Origin: a virus
Direction: 5' to 3' (one strand)
Virus record (IMG/VR): IMGVR_UViG_3300010354_014876
Span: 1 to 64,000 of that record
DNA: 64,000 nucleotides
Shown here: positions 15,814 through 25,443 of the stretch, piece by piece
How positions within the stretch are numbered: position 1 is the first letter of the stretch
Layout: the number at the start of each line of letters is the position of its first letter
The notes under the pieces: model-generated
What the model was told of the DNA's origin: nothing
The model's database searches: none
What the model saw: the letters and a program-made list of their open reading frames with translations, nothing else
Translations under genes and position numbers: made by a program

Positions 15814-18396
15814 ATGGCAATATCAGCACAAAAACTATTACCACAGTCTGGTTCATCTGGAATAAAGTTATCATCTTCTATTGTAAGATCATCAAATCTT
15901 TCTATAGCAAGAAGAAGATCACCTACAGTAGAGCAAGGAGAAGTTCAAGATCCAGCTGGAAAATTAGTTCCGATTTATGAATCTTTGGTAAAAATAAATG
16001 ATCTACTTTCTAAACGATCAATAGGGAACAAAAAAACAACAACTCAGAAAGTAAACCTAGAAGATAAGAAAAAGAAAAAATCTCAAGAAGAAAAATTAGA
16101 AATAAAACAACCAAAGGGAATAGTAAATCTACCAAAAATACAAAATCCATTTGCAAGTTTCTTTGATCGTCTTAGAAATGCATTAGTTCTTTTATTTTTT
16201 GGTTGGTTGGTCAATCGTTTTTGGGGATATATTCCAAAGATATTGGAGGGTGTTTCTAATTTTATAAAAACATTTGAACAAATTCGTGCTGTATTGAAAC
16301 CTATAACTGATGCCCTAGGATCTGCTCTTTATCAGGTAACTCTTGCAGGAACCAAAATGTTGGGTGCCATTACTGGTGCTCAGATTGATGAAAATGAAAA
16401 AAATCTTGCAGTAGCAATTAACGAACTTGATAAAAAATTTAGTATTATAGATGCATTGATGGCAGGTATTATCATCGGTGACATTTTTTCTGCTGTTGCT
16501 GATGGATTGGGTCTATTTCGAGGTGGACCTGGCGGTGCTGCTGCAGGATCTGTTGCAGGATCTAGATATGGATATAAACCAGAACCACTTCCTGCGGGGG
16601 TAAAACCTAGAACGACAGAGGGAAGATCAATTACCAGAGATCAAAGAAGGGCATCAAGATCTGCTGAGAGAGCAAGTAGAAAAGTTAATGCAGCAAAAAT
16701 TAGAAGCAGTGGTGGTAATGGTAACGTCAAAATTCCAAAAGGGATTAAAGGAATAAGATTTAGAGGTGGTCTTCTTGGGTTATTATTTTTAATACCTGAT
16801 TTAATTGATTCTGGATTTTTAATGTCACAAGGTAGAGGAAAGGATGGTTTACGATTATTCTTAAACGCACTTTCCTCTACAGCAGCTGGTATTGGAGCAG
16901 CTATTGGTGTTGGTGCTGCGGCAACTGCATTAGGAATAACGGGAGTTGGTCTGCCAGCTGCAATTGCACTTGCTGCTTCTTCAATCGGTGCCGGAACTGT
17001 TGCTGGTATGGGTGCATATGCATTATCTGATTTAGCCCTGACAAAAATGGGATTAGTTGATATAGATCCTGAAACTGGAAAACCATATGGATATTTTCTT
17101 GGTGGATTAGTTGGTGGGGTTAGAAATTTCTTTACAGGAAAACCTGCGAAAGTTTCTAGTTCATCCGGAACTGGCAAAGTACAAAAAACAGTTCAACAAT
17201 TCTCATCATACTCTGGCATAGTAAAACCAATTGCTGTTGATAAAAATGTTGCCGATAGAATAGGATCTAAAGTTGTTGGTGGATTTGTTGATGTAAGTTC
17301 TGTTCTTCATGGAGTTGGTTATGTTGGCCCATTTGCTGCTCTTGGTATTAATATTGCTTTAGGCAGAGACAGATTTTCAAAAGGAACTGCACTATCTGTA
17401 GCAGCAGGAATTGGAAATCTTCTTGGCAATCCTTTGACATTTGCAATTTATGATTTCTTAAACAAGGCAATGCCAGGACTTGGAAATCTTGTTCAGAAAG
17501 TTACTGGAAAAAGTTTTGGCGTCTTTGTTTCAAAGTTTATAACTGAATATCTTGGCAATTACTTGTTTAAAGCTTTATATCCTGTTGCTGATTTTATTAA
17601 AAATATAATGAAATCAACCATGGCAGAAGCTAAGAGTATAGAAAGAGGTGGTGGAGGTGATGAGGGTGATAGAACACCTGTGAATGTTCCTGAGGGTAAA
17701 GACGAAAAGATAAAAGCAGCACTTAAGTTTTATAAGTCAAAAGGATTTTCTGACTCTGGTGCTGCCTATATGGTGGGAAATCTTTTACAAGAATCTGGAT
17801 TAAGACCTGATGCTGTTGGTGATGATGGAAAGGCATTTGGATTAGCTCAGTGGAGAATTGACGCATCATCAGGTGCTAGATGGTTGGGATATCAAGAGTG
17901 GGCAAAACAAAATAACAAAAAGATTAATGATTTTTATGCTCAATTAGAATATACAATTGTTGAGGGTCAAAAATATAATGCTGGACTCACAATGATGAAA
18001 GGGAACAATATAAGTGACCACAAAAAATTTATTAAAGGATATGAGGGATATAGTGTAGAGGGTTCTAGATTTGGATATGCTGAAGATATTTTGAAAAATT
18101 TGGGGAAATATGGATTTGGTAAACAGCAAGGTGGAAAAACTGTAACTAATCCAGATCTAAAACCAAATTATGCGTCCTTATCTCCATCAAAACCATCCTC
18201 TCTTTCGGCAATGGCATATCCTGGAGTTTCTCAATTTGCTTCATATGATAAACCAAATGTAATTTATCAACCAATTCGTCAAATTGTTTATGTACCAACA
18301 TCTTCACCACAACCAATGAATACTCCTGTTCTTGTTGGTGGTGGTAGTGTAAATAATATAGATTATGAAATAGCACTCACTAAAGCAGCACTGTAA
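15814..18396 (+). CDS. Tape-measure/hub-like protein with tail lysozyme domain
   Basis: 860 aa. It has the same plan as its neighbour: charged N-terminus, NPFASFFDRLRNALVLLFFGWLVNRFWGYI, then Ala/Gly-rich hydrophobic segments (IGAAIGVGAAATALGITGVG). Near residues 630-770 it carries a phage tail lysozyme domain: AAYMVGNLLQESGLRP with the putative catalytic Glu and AFGLAQWR. This would be a muramidase acting at cell entry. The start is 3 nt after the previous stop. The stop overlaps gp27 (TAATG). Which of the two neighbours is the true tape measure is not settled by sequence alone. Confidence 0.75.
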   Translation: MAISAQKLLPQSGSSGIKLSSSIVRSSNLSIARRRSPTVEQGEVQDPAGKLVPIYESLVKINDLLSKRSIGNKKTTTQKVNLEDKKKKKSQEEKLEIKQPKGIVNLPKIQNPFASFFDRLRNALVLLFFGWLVNRFWGYIPKILEGVSNFIKTFEQIRAVLKPITDALGSALYQVTLAGTKMLGAITGAQIDENEKNLAVAINELDKKFSIIDALMAGIIIGDIFSAVADGLGLFRGGPGGAAAGSVAGSRYGYKPEPLPAGVKPRTTEGRSITRDQRRASRSAERASRKVNAAKIRSSGGNGNVKIPKGIKGIRFRGGLLGLLFLIPDLIDSGFLMSQGRGKDGLRLFLNALSSTAAGIGAAIGVGAAATALGITGVGLPAAIALAASSIGAGTVAGMGAYALSDLALTKMGLVDIDPETGKPYGYFLGGLVGGVRNFFTGKPAKVSSSSGTGKVQKTVQQFSSYSGIVKPIAVDKNVADRIGSKVVGGFVDVSSVLHGVGYVGPFAALGINIALGRDRFSKGTALSVAAGIGNLLGNPLTFAIYDFLNKAMPGLGNLVQKVTGKSFGVFVSKFITEYLGNYLFKALYPVADFIKNIMKSTMAEAKSIERGGGGDEGDRTPVNVPEGKDEKIKAALKFYKSKGFSDSGAAYMVGNLLQESGLRPDAVGDDGKAFGLAQWRIDASSGARWLGYQEWAKQNNKKINDFYAQLEYTIVEGQKYNAGLTMMKGNNISDHKKFIKGYEGYSVEGSRFGYAEDILKNLGKYGFGKQQGGKTVTNPDLKPNYASLSPSKPSSLSAMAYPGVSQFASYDKPNVIYQPIRQIVYVPTSSPQPMNTPVLVGGGSVNNIDYEIALTKAAL

Positions 18397-19772
18397 TGGC
18401 AACTCCAGATTTAATCTCAGCAAAAGAAGTTAAGTTTCTTCTATTTGAAGTTAATGGAATTAACATAGGATCTAAAGGGGTTGCTGAAGTAAACTACTAT
18501 GAAAGTATTTTATCTTCTACCTCTAGTATGACAGTGCAAGTCATTGATTCTGGTGGATTCTATTCTGGAAAACAAACTAATATTTTGTCTGGTCTTCCTT
18601 TAAGGGGTGGTGAAAAAGTTGACATAATCTTAGAAGACTCTTATCAACAAAAATTAAAAAGAGTTTTATATATCAACACAGTTGCTGCTGGGGATGTTGG
18701 AACCCAAAAGGTTTCTTTTAATCTTGATTTATATCCTAGAGAGCATTTTTCAAATGAACAGACAAGGGTAATCAAAAGATATGATGGAAAAATTTCAGAA
18801 TCAATCAAAAGTATACTTAAAGATTCAAACGTATTCAAACTTGAAGAATCTCAATTTGATATAGAGGACACCGAAAATGTTTATAATTTTATAGGTAATG
18901 ATAGAAAACCTTTATATGTCATTGATTGGTTATCTTCCAAATCCATTCCATTAGGAAAAACTGGTTCTTGTGCTGGATTCTTTTTCTTTCATGCTAATGG
19001 AAAATATAATTTTAAGTCTGTTGATGGATTGTTAGGAAAGCCTGCTAAAGCAAAATATAGATACACTAATACTCCAGCTACAAAGTCGGATGATAATGGA
19101 AGTGAATATTTTGGTAGAATACTGAGTTATAATATTGACGAAAATATTAATGTTCAAACTAAAATGCAAGTTGGAACATATAACACTAGAGTATTATATT
19201 TTGACCCATATACATTTAAAGTTGATGCGGTAATTAATTCTGCAGTTGAAAAACAAAAAATATCTCCAGAGAGATCTAAAGATACCGATCCCCAACAAGT
19301 TGCAGTTTCTTCCCCACAAAAAGATAAAGCAACGACAGCTGGTAAAACTTTAGATTTTGTTACGCAAGAATTTTTGGATCCAGATAAACCTTGTAGATTG
19401 ATGTGTGTTGTAAAAGATAATGGCAATCTTCCATCAGGGACAAGTGCTGAAAAACAGTTAGAGAGTTGGAAAAAGAATCCCACAGAAATGAATGATAGAA
19501 AAGACTTAACTTTACATCAATCAATTGCTAGATATAACCAATTATTTTCTAATAAAATTTCTATTACTGTTCCTGGTAACTTTTCACTTCATGCTGGTGA
19601 TGTTATCTATTGTGAATTTCCAAACCCATCTGTAGATAATCCTCAGGAAACTTACTTAAATAAAGAGTTGAGTGGAAACTATTTAATTGCAGATGTAAAT
19701 CAGTCTGTAACAAGAAAAGATCACTTTACTTATCTAAACTTAGTAAGAGATTCAGTTGGTTGGAAAAAGTGA
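18396..19772 (+). CDS. gp27: gp27-like baseplate hub protein
   Basis: 458 aa. The N-terminal part (EVKFLLFEVNGINIGSKGVAEVNYYESILSSTSSMTVQVIDSG) and the later FNLDLYPREHFSNEQTRVIKRYDGKISESIKSIL are typical of the gp27/gpD hub fold. The C-terminal part has a Swiss-roll-like VPGNFSLHAGDVIYCEFP and HFTYLNLVRDSVGW. gp27 trimers form the central cylinder that carries gp5. Called on fold motifs plus operon position. Confidence 0.78.
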   Translation: MATPDLISAKEVKFLLFEVNGINIGSKGVAEVNYYESILSSTSSMTVQVIDSGGFYSGKQTNILSGLPLRGGEKVDIILEDSYQQKLKRVLYINTVAAGDVGTQKVSFNLDLYPREHFSNEQTRVIKRYDGKISESIKSILKDSNVFKLEESQFDIEDTENVYNFIGNDRKPLYVIDWLSSKSIPLGKTGSCAGFFFFHANGKYNFKSVDGLLGKPAKAKYRYTNTPATKSDDNGSEYFGRILSYNIDENINVQTKMQVGTYNTRVLYFDPYTFKVDAVINSAVEKQKISPERSKDTDPQQVAVSSPQKDKATTAGKTLDFVTQEFLDPDKPCRLMCVVKDNGNLPSGTSAEKQLESWKKNPTEMNDRKDLTLHQSIARYNQLFSNKISITVPGNFSLHAGDVIYCEFPNPSVDNPQETYLNKELSGNYLIADVNQSVTRKDHFTYLNLVRDSVGWKK

Positions 19773-19803
19773 TTAAATAGTAATAACTAATTAATAAAAA
19801 TCT

Positions 19804-20016
19804 ATGGAAAACATAGAAGTTCATATCCAGAGGGATAAAGAGATTTTAAATGATCCAACAATATCTCCTCAACAACGTCGTCACCTTGAAGAGGAACTTC
19901 ATGATCTAGAAGTTTATCATGATAGACACCCAGAAGACAATCATGATCCAACACCACTAGAGTTGTATTGTGATAGTCACCCAGATGCATCAGAATGTAG
20001 AGTATACGAAGACTAA
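19804..20016 (+). CDS. cp12: CP12-like small protein
   Basis: 70 aa. The C-terminus PLELYCDSHPDASECRVYED is almost the canonical end of CP12, with two Cys separated by eight residues and the ECRVYED motif. That half binds GAPDH in the redox-controlled GAPDH/CP12/PRK complex of the Calvin cycle. The N-terminal part is helical and acidic (SPQQRRHLEEELHDLE) and lacks the N-terminal Cys pair of many CP12s. It sits between gp27 and gp5, sharing its stop with the gp5 ATG, so it would be expressed with the baseplate operon. Domain call strong; function in this setting inferred. Confidence 0.75.
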   Translation: MENIEVHIQRDKEILNDPTISPQQRRHLEEELHDLEVYHDRHPEDNHDPTPLELYCDSHPDASECRVYED

Positions 20017-23000
20017 TGCTTGATTCAGGTTTATTATCTAAAAATTTTATTGGAAGAGATGGATTTATTTGGTGGATAGGTCAAGTTCCTGACGCTAAAT
20101 TTTGGAAAGGAAATCTTCCAGAACTCCCACAAAATAGTCCATCTGATTTACCTGGATTTAAATATAGGGTAAAGGTAAGAATCCTTGGATATCATACTTC
20201 AGACTTAACTTTACTTCCAGATAGTGATCTTCCGTGGGCATTAGTAATGTTGCCCACTACATCTGGATCAGGATCTGGTGCTAATACTGTAACCCCAAGA
20301 TTTTCTGGTGGAGAATTTGTATTTGGATTTTTCTTGGACGGTGATAATGGTCAACAACCAGTAATCATTGGAACACTTGGAAACTCTTCACAGACTTTAT
20401 TATCAAGTTCTTTACCATCAGTAGGTTTTAAACCTTTTTCTGGATTTACATCTTCTCAGAAACAAATACCTGCATATTCAATTAGATCTCCAGAAGAAAC
20501 AAAAAAAGAAGCTGTAAAGGGTGAAGGAACTGTAGAAACTGGAAGTTCTGGTAATCAACCTAATGTAAAAACATCTGCTGCTACACTTCCAAATCCACCA
20601 AATATAGAAGGTTCTGGTTCAACAAGTGACTTAAAAGATGCTAACTCAAATGCTCAACAGCAGGATAATCCATCCTATCCTCTAGCGAATGCGTGTAAAA
20701 AAGGTAAGAATAAAGAGGGAATCAAAACTGGACTGGAGAGACTAGTAAGATCTTTAGAAGGAATTCAAAAGGTCAATGATGTATATATTTCTCCAACTCT
20801 GAATGCAGTATATGATGTTACTAGTGAAATACAACTATGTGCAGGTATAATTTCTGGTTATTTGAAAAATATACTGAACAACATAAGAGCAGATATTCTT
20901 TTAGAAATTGAAAATAGAATTAAACTTTTAACATCAAAACTAAGCACTAAAAAACAAATTGCTGCTGGAGAAGCACAACAAAAAGCAGTTGATGCTATTG
21001 GGTGTGCTTTTAATAAAATTATAGATGCTTTGTTTGACTTAGTTAAAAACTTTTTAGAAAATTTAATTGATAAAATTTTAAACGTTGCAACATGTGTTAT
21101 TGATAACATGATTGCAGCTCTTCTCAATAGCATCATTGGACCCCTTGAAGATGCAATATCTTCTGCTCTTGGACCTCTACAAGACTTAATATCGGGTGTA
21201 ATGGGTGGAGTCGGCCAGGCATTAAATTTTGTTTCTGCAATTAAGAACTTCTTATCTTGTGAAGTTGAGGATGCTTGTCCAGAGGTTAGCACTTGGTCTT
21301 GGTTAGATGGACCAAAACCAGGAACGGAGGATGACTATTCAAGTTCTCTCTCCAAAATTACTAAATCTGCATCTTCTGGTCTAAATGAATTTTTAGGAAA
21401 CACTTCATCAATAGGTATTTCTGGTGATGGAAATATCGCAAATTGTTTTACTGGTCTCTCAAATTGTGGACCTCCAACCATAGAATTTTTTGGTGGAACT
21501 GGTGGTGGATTAGGAGAAACTATAAGTGCAACAGCAAATGCTATTATTGGGGCAAACGGTGAAATACTTGCTGTTGATTTATTAAGTCCTGGTTTAAATT
21601 ATTACAGCAATCCATTTGTTTATTTTGATGATCCATGTGGATCTGGATCTGGTGCCAAAGCAACGGCAGTAGTGGAGTGTGGTAAAGTAAAATCTGTTAA
21701 AGTTGTTGATGGTGGATCCAAGTATAAACCTGAAAAAGATGGATCTAAGGGTAATAAAAATAAAACTAAGGTTGGTATTGGATCAACAGATTCTAATGGT
21801 GTAATTCATCCTAAAGGAAAACCTGGGAATGTTGATGATAAGTCATTTGGTTTTGGTGATGTTACTAAAGCAACTGGTATTACTACCTCTGTAGATTGTA
21901 AATTTATTCTACAAACTGAAAATCCTGTTGGTTTAAATACCTTGACTGGAGGATATAACGGACCAGGAATTTATCTTGATCTTTTAAATGTTACTGGAAC
22001 GACAAATAAAAATATTAAGACTGTAGAGTTTACTACTACTAAAGAGTCTTCATATGAGAATACAGTCAAAATTCCTGGATCTAAAGGGAACAAGACTATA
22101 GAAATTTCTACCCCTCAAAAAGATAAGATTGTTTCAGAAGCTTTTAAAGCTGGAAAAATATATGGTCCTATTAAAATAGATGGTCCAGGAACATTATATG
22201 TTGGAAATCAAGTCATTCAAGGTATCAGTAATAGTGGATCATTGACAAATTCTTCCATTGTTATTGCCCATGATACTGATGATTGGAATGATTTTGTTGT
22301 TTCTACGAATAGTGGTGTTTTTGCTTACTATAATTCTGCACCAGCATCTATAGTTGATGCCACACAGTTAAATCAAAATTCAGTTGTAAATGCTTATCTT
22401 GAGATAGGAAAGATTCCAGAACCTGTAAATAAATTTACAACTCAAGTTGATGTTAACTTTAGTCTTGACTTGGATGTTGGTGATAAATCTGTTAAGTCAG
22501 CTACGATACCAATAGCTGGTAAGAAAATCAGTGCCAAGTTTTTCTCACAATTTGGTACTGAATATGAGTATAGTTTCTATGAAAATAAAAAGTATGGTCC
22601 AATAACATTTGAGGGTGGTGAAGGTGTTAGTTTAAAAGTATTAGATAATGGAAAAACATTAGCAATATTGGATGGAACTGATGATGAAAAAGATTTCAAC
22701 ATCAAAATAACCAATGCAACAAGTCAATATTCTGTTGATAATACTTTAGCATCTAGTGGTGTTGCTACTACTTCACAAACAAAACCATCTCCACCATGCC
22801 CAACTGTTAAGAAGTCTAACATAAGCTTGCCTAAAGAAGTATTGCCTGGCCAAGATGTAGAAGTTCCTCCAAATAGTTCTGTAGAGTTTTCAAAAACTTC
22901 AGAAAATGTAGTTCTAGAAGATCCGTTTGTAAAAGAAGGAAATATGTATACTTTCCCAGAAGGTGCTAGTTTTACTGTTCCCCAACCTAGTGTTGATCCT

Positions 23001-23381
23001 ACAATTCCACAAATAACATCAGATTCGTCTGTGATAGATAAATACAATGTCGTTCTTGAGTTAGATGAAATTATCATTGAAAATACTGGAATTAATTATT
23101 CTCAGAGTGATAAAATTTGTATAGAACCTGATAATGGAGCAGTGCTAAAACCAGTATTTGATGATTTTGGTAGACTGGTTGATGTTAAGATTTTAAGTAA
23201 AGGTGGATTTGTCACTTCTAGACCGTCTATTACAGTATGCAGTAGTTCTACAGGAATAAATGCTCAAATGTTTGCAGTATTGGGTGTGAAAAAAGTTACT
23301 AAAGATGATATTGAAAAGTATAATTTGAATGAAGATCAAATTATAAGTGTTGTAGATTGTGTAGGAAAAGTAAATGGCTAA
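20016..23381 (+). CDS. gp5: gp5-like baseplate hub protein lacking lysozyme
   Basis: 1121 aa. The N-terminus (FIGRDGFIWWIGQVPDAKF, FKYRVKVRILGYHTSDLTLLP, LPWALVMLPTTSG, GEFVFGFFLDGDNGQQPVIIGTLG) is the gp5 OB fold that binds gp27. No T4-lysozyme domain follows. Instead there is a long hydrophobic helical region (about residues 230-420, LLNSIIGPLEDAISSALGPLQ). A beta region follows with repeated modules of the type AxAxVexGKvksVkVvdGGSkY (about 540-580 and 1010-1110). It overlaps the spike gene by 8 nt. It is twice the length of T4 gp5. Confidence 0.75.
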   Translation: MLDSGLLSKNFIGRDGFIWWIGQVPDAKFWKGNLPELPQNSPSDLPGFKYRVKVRILGYHTSDLTLLPDSDLPWALVMLPTTSGSGSGANTVTPRFSGGEFVFGFFLDGDNGQQPVIIGTLGNSSQTLLSSSLPSVGFKPFSGFTSSQKQIPAYSIRSPEETKKEAVKGEGTVETGSSGNQPNVKTSAATLPNPPNIEGSGSTSDLKDANSNAQQQDNPSYPLANACKKGKNKEGIKTGLERLVRSLEGIQKVNDVYISPTLNAVYDVTSEIQLCAGIISGYLKNILNNIRADILLEIENRIKLLTSKLSTKKQIAAGEAQQKAVDAIGCAFNKIIDALFDLVKNFLENLIDKILNVATCVIDNMIAALLNSIIGPLEDAISSALGPLQDLISGVMGGVGQALNFVSAIKNFLSCEVEDACPEVSTWSWLDGPKPGTEDDYSSSLSKITKSASSGLNEFLGNTSSIGISGDGNIANCFTGLSNCGPPTIEFFGGTGGGLGETISATANAIIGANGEILAVDLLSPGLNYYSNPFVYFDDPCGSGSGAKATAVVECGKVKSVKVVDGGSKYKPEKDGSKGNKNKTKVGIGSTDSNGVIHPKGKPGNVDDKSFGFGDVTKATGITTSVDCKFILQTENPVGLNTLTGGYNGPGIYLDLLNVTGTTNKNIKTVEFTTTKESSYENTVKIPGSKGNKTIEISTPQKDKIVSEAFKAGKIYGPIKIDGPGTLYVGNQVIQGISNSGSLTNSSIVIAHDTDDWNDFVVSTNSGVFAYYNSAPASIVDATQLNQNSVVNAYLEIGKIPEPVNKFTTQVDVNFSLDLDVGDKSVKSATIPIAGKKISAKFFSQFGTEYEYSFYENKKYGPITFEGGEGVSLKVLDNGKTLAILDGTDDEKDFNIKITNATSQYSVDNTLASSGVATTSQTKPSPPCPTVKKSNISLPKEVLPGQDVEVPPNSSVEFSKTSENVVLEDPFVKEGNMYTFPEGASFTVPQPSVDPTIPQITSDSSVIDKYNVVLELDEIIIENTGINYSQSDKICIEPDNGAVLKPVFDDFGRLVDVKILSKGGFVTSRPSITVCSSSTGINAQMFAVLGVKKVTKDDIEKYNLNEDQIISVVDCVGKVNG

Positions 23382-23967
23382 AAAATACAAACCAGAATTT
23401 TCAATTACTGATGAAACCGCAGATAGGATTATAGAGAGTGGTAGATATTGGGCAGATGAAGAAGTTTTTAGTTCATTTAAACTAACTTCTGCATATGATC
23501 CTTCGCATTATTTTACCTTTGATGTAAATCGTGGAAGTGAAAATGCTGGATGGACAATGTTTAGTACACCTTCTACTTTTCAAGTAAAGGCTGGATCAAA
23601 AACACCAAGTTCTTCTGGAGCAATTAATTTATTTGCTGATAATGGAGATGTAAATATTACTTGTATGAATGGTGATATTCGTTTAAAAGCAAGAAATATT
23701 CATATAGAAGCAGGTTTGAACGTAACCGATAATAGAAATGGTAGTGTTCATATAACAGGCAGTGAAAAAGTTAGTATTCATGCTCCAACTGTAGATCTTG
23801 AAGCAAAGAGAATGCTCAGATTAGTTTCTGCAGGTAATGGAGTTTTAAACGTTCCGAATATTTTTGAGATGGGAGTGGGAATGTGTAAAGCATTTTCAAA
23901 TTCTTCTTCTGGTGGAAGTCTTTTGGGAATTGCTTCCCTTGATGCTATTCCATCTTTTGTAAAATAG
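23374..23967 (+). CDS. Separate beta-helix spike protein (gp5 C-terminal-like)
   Basis: 197 aa. The middle is a run of short beta strands (GAINLFADNGDVNITCMNGDIRLKARNIHIEAG, SVHITGSEKVSIHAPTVDLEAKRMLRLVSAG) like the intertwined triple beta-helix of the gp5 membrane-piercing needle. In T4 this is the gp5 C-terminus; here it appears as its own gene directly downstream of the OB-fold protein. A spike role is inferred from structure and position. The start overlaps the upstream gene by 8 nt. Confidence 0.65.
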   Translation: MAKKYKPEFSITDETADRIIESGRYWADEEVFSSFKLTSAYDPSHYFTFDVNRGSENAGWTMFSTPSTFQVKAGSKTPSSSGAINLFADNGDVNITCMNGDIRLKARNIHIEAGLNVTDNRNGSVHITGSEKVSIHAPTVDLEAKRMLRLVSAGNGVLNVPNIFEMGVGMCKAFSNSSSGGSLLGIASLDAIPSFVK

Positions 23968-23977
23968 GAGATAAACG

Positions 23978-24661
23978 ATGCCATTCTGTTTTGATAGCAC
24001 AAGAACTGGTTTTATAGATGTAAATACTGCAACTGGACTTGATAGTACTTTAGTTGACATTGATGGAAAAGGACAAACACCTGGATCTGCTTATGTTGCT
24101 GGACCTATTCATGCAGGAAATCCAACTGGTTATACTCCGAGTTCTCCAACTGAATTTGGAACTGTTAGTGTAGATCAAACAACAAATACATTTCAAATTC
24201 CATTACCATTTTATGCGTTGTTTGTAAAAACTTTTGCTAGAATTAAAAGTTTTTTAAAGGTAGATAAACTTTTAACAGTTGAGTTAGTTAAGTCAAAAAT
24301 AATTTATACTGATGTTTTGATGGCAAAGACAAAAAACTTTGTTATTGATCATCCAAATAAAGAGGATAAGAAATTAGTTCATGCTTGTTTAGAAGGACCA
24401 GAAAATGGTGTATACATAAGAGGAAGAATTAAAGATAATGATAGAATTTTACTTCCTGATTATTGGACAAATTTAATAGATTATGATACAATTACTGTTT
24501 CATTAACTCCAATTGGATCTCATCAAGATTTGATTGTGAAAGAAATTGCAGAAGATCATATTTTAGTTCAATCTAATTACAGTATGCCAATTGATTGTTT
24601 TTATCATATTTTTGCTGAAAGAAAAGACGTTGCTAAACTAGAAACGGAGATCAATAAGTAA
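23978..24661 (+). CDS. Fibre-like virion protein, first of a pair
   Basis: 227 aa. The C-terminal domain begins KNFVIDHPNKEDKKLVHACLEGPENGVYIRGRI, continues with LPDYWTNLIDYDTITVSLTPIG and ends in a beta-rich tail. I know this ending from virion proteins of marine phages, where it caps trimeric fibres or spikes. The N-terminal part is short and Gly/Thr/Pro-rich. The following protein has the same C-terminal domain. A GGAG ribosome site is 6 nt upstream. A role at the spike tip or in short fibres is inferred. Confidence 0.6.
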   Translation: MPFCFDSTRTGFIDVNTATGLDSTLVDIDGKGQTPGSAYVAGPIHAGNPTGYTPSSPTEFGTVSVDQTTNTFQIPLPFYALFVKTFARIKSFLKVDKLLTVELVKSKIIYTDVLMAKTKNFVIDHPNKEDKKLVHACLEGPENGVYIRGRIKDNDRILLPDYWTNLIDYDTITVSLTPIGSHQDLIVKEIAEDHILVQSNYSMPIDCFYHIFAERKDVAKLETEINK

Positions 24662-25443
24662 TGCCAGGACCATTTATTTTTAAAGACTATGGGACCTTTA
24701 CGGGTCCAAATAGTTTTACTGGGAATTATGATTACGATGCTTCAGCTATAGAAGGTGTTTGGCCAACAGATTTGCCAACGGACACTTCTTTTACTCTTAC
24801 TGATGTTGCATCTATTTTATATCAAAATCAAGCAAGTTATCTTGGGCACTATTTATTTTACAACGTAACAACCGTTCTAAATCTTGGACACAGCACTGGA
24901 TCAATTCCTGTTTACATTAGAAATCTTGGAACTGAAATTCAAAATGGAATTGGAATTCAAAATGGTGCATATACAATCAATGGAACCACGATTATTAATG
25001 GAACAACTACAGTTAATGGATCGTTTAACGTAAATGGATTTGCTAGTTGGTCTTCTTCTATTGTAGGAACAACTAAAGATTTTGATATCCCACATCCAAA
25101 TAAAGAAAATCATAGACTAAGACACTCTTGCATTGAGGGTCCAGAATATGCAGTTTATGTGAGAGGTAAATTGGAAGGAGGAAATATTATAGAACTTCCT
25201 GATTATTGGAATGGATTAGTAGATCTTGAGTCAATTACTGTTCAACTTACTCCACACAAAACTTATCAAGAGTTATTTGTGGAGGGTATTCGTTGGGGAA
25301 AACAAGTTATTATTAAAAATAATGCTGGTGGACCTATTAATTGCAGTTACACAATTTCTGCAAAGAGAATTGATGTTAGAGATATTATTGTTGAATATGA
25401 AGGAAAAGAAGTTCAACACTTTGATCTAGAGAGGAAAGAATAA
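24661..25443 (+). CDS. Fibre-like virion protein, second of a pair
   Basis: 260 aa. The C-terminal half (KDFDIPHPNKENHRLRHSCIEGPEYAVYVRGKL, ELPDYWNGLVDLESITVQLTPHKT) aligns with that of the upstream protein, so the two are paralogues. The N-terminal part is different, including a short Asn/Gly repeat (INGTTIINGTTTVNGSFNVNG), a beta-strand repeat typical of trimeric fibres. Start and stop each overlap the neighbours by 1 nt (TAATG). Confidence 0.6.
   Translation: MPGPFIFKDYGTFTGPNSFTGNYDYDASAIEGVWPTDLPTDTSFTLTDVASILYQNQASYLGHYLFYNVTTVLNLGHSTGSIPVYIRNLGTEIQNGIGIQNGAYTINGTTIINGTTTVNGSFNVNGFASWSSSIVGTTKDFDIPHPNKENHRLRHSCIEGPEYAVYVRGKLEGGNIIELPDYWNGLVDLESITVQLTPHKTYQELFVEGIRWGKQVIIKNNAGGPINCSYTISAKRIDVRDIIVEYEGKEVQHFDLERKE

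Noticed and set aside
16641-17177. 178-aa minus-strand open frame
   Set aside because: Antisense of the Ala/Gly-rich part of the tail lysozyme protein, which gives a Pro/Ala-rich artefact.
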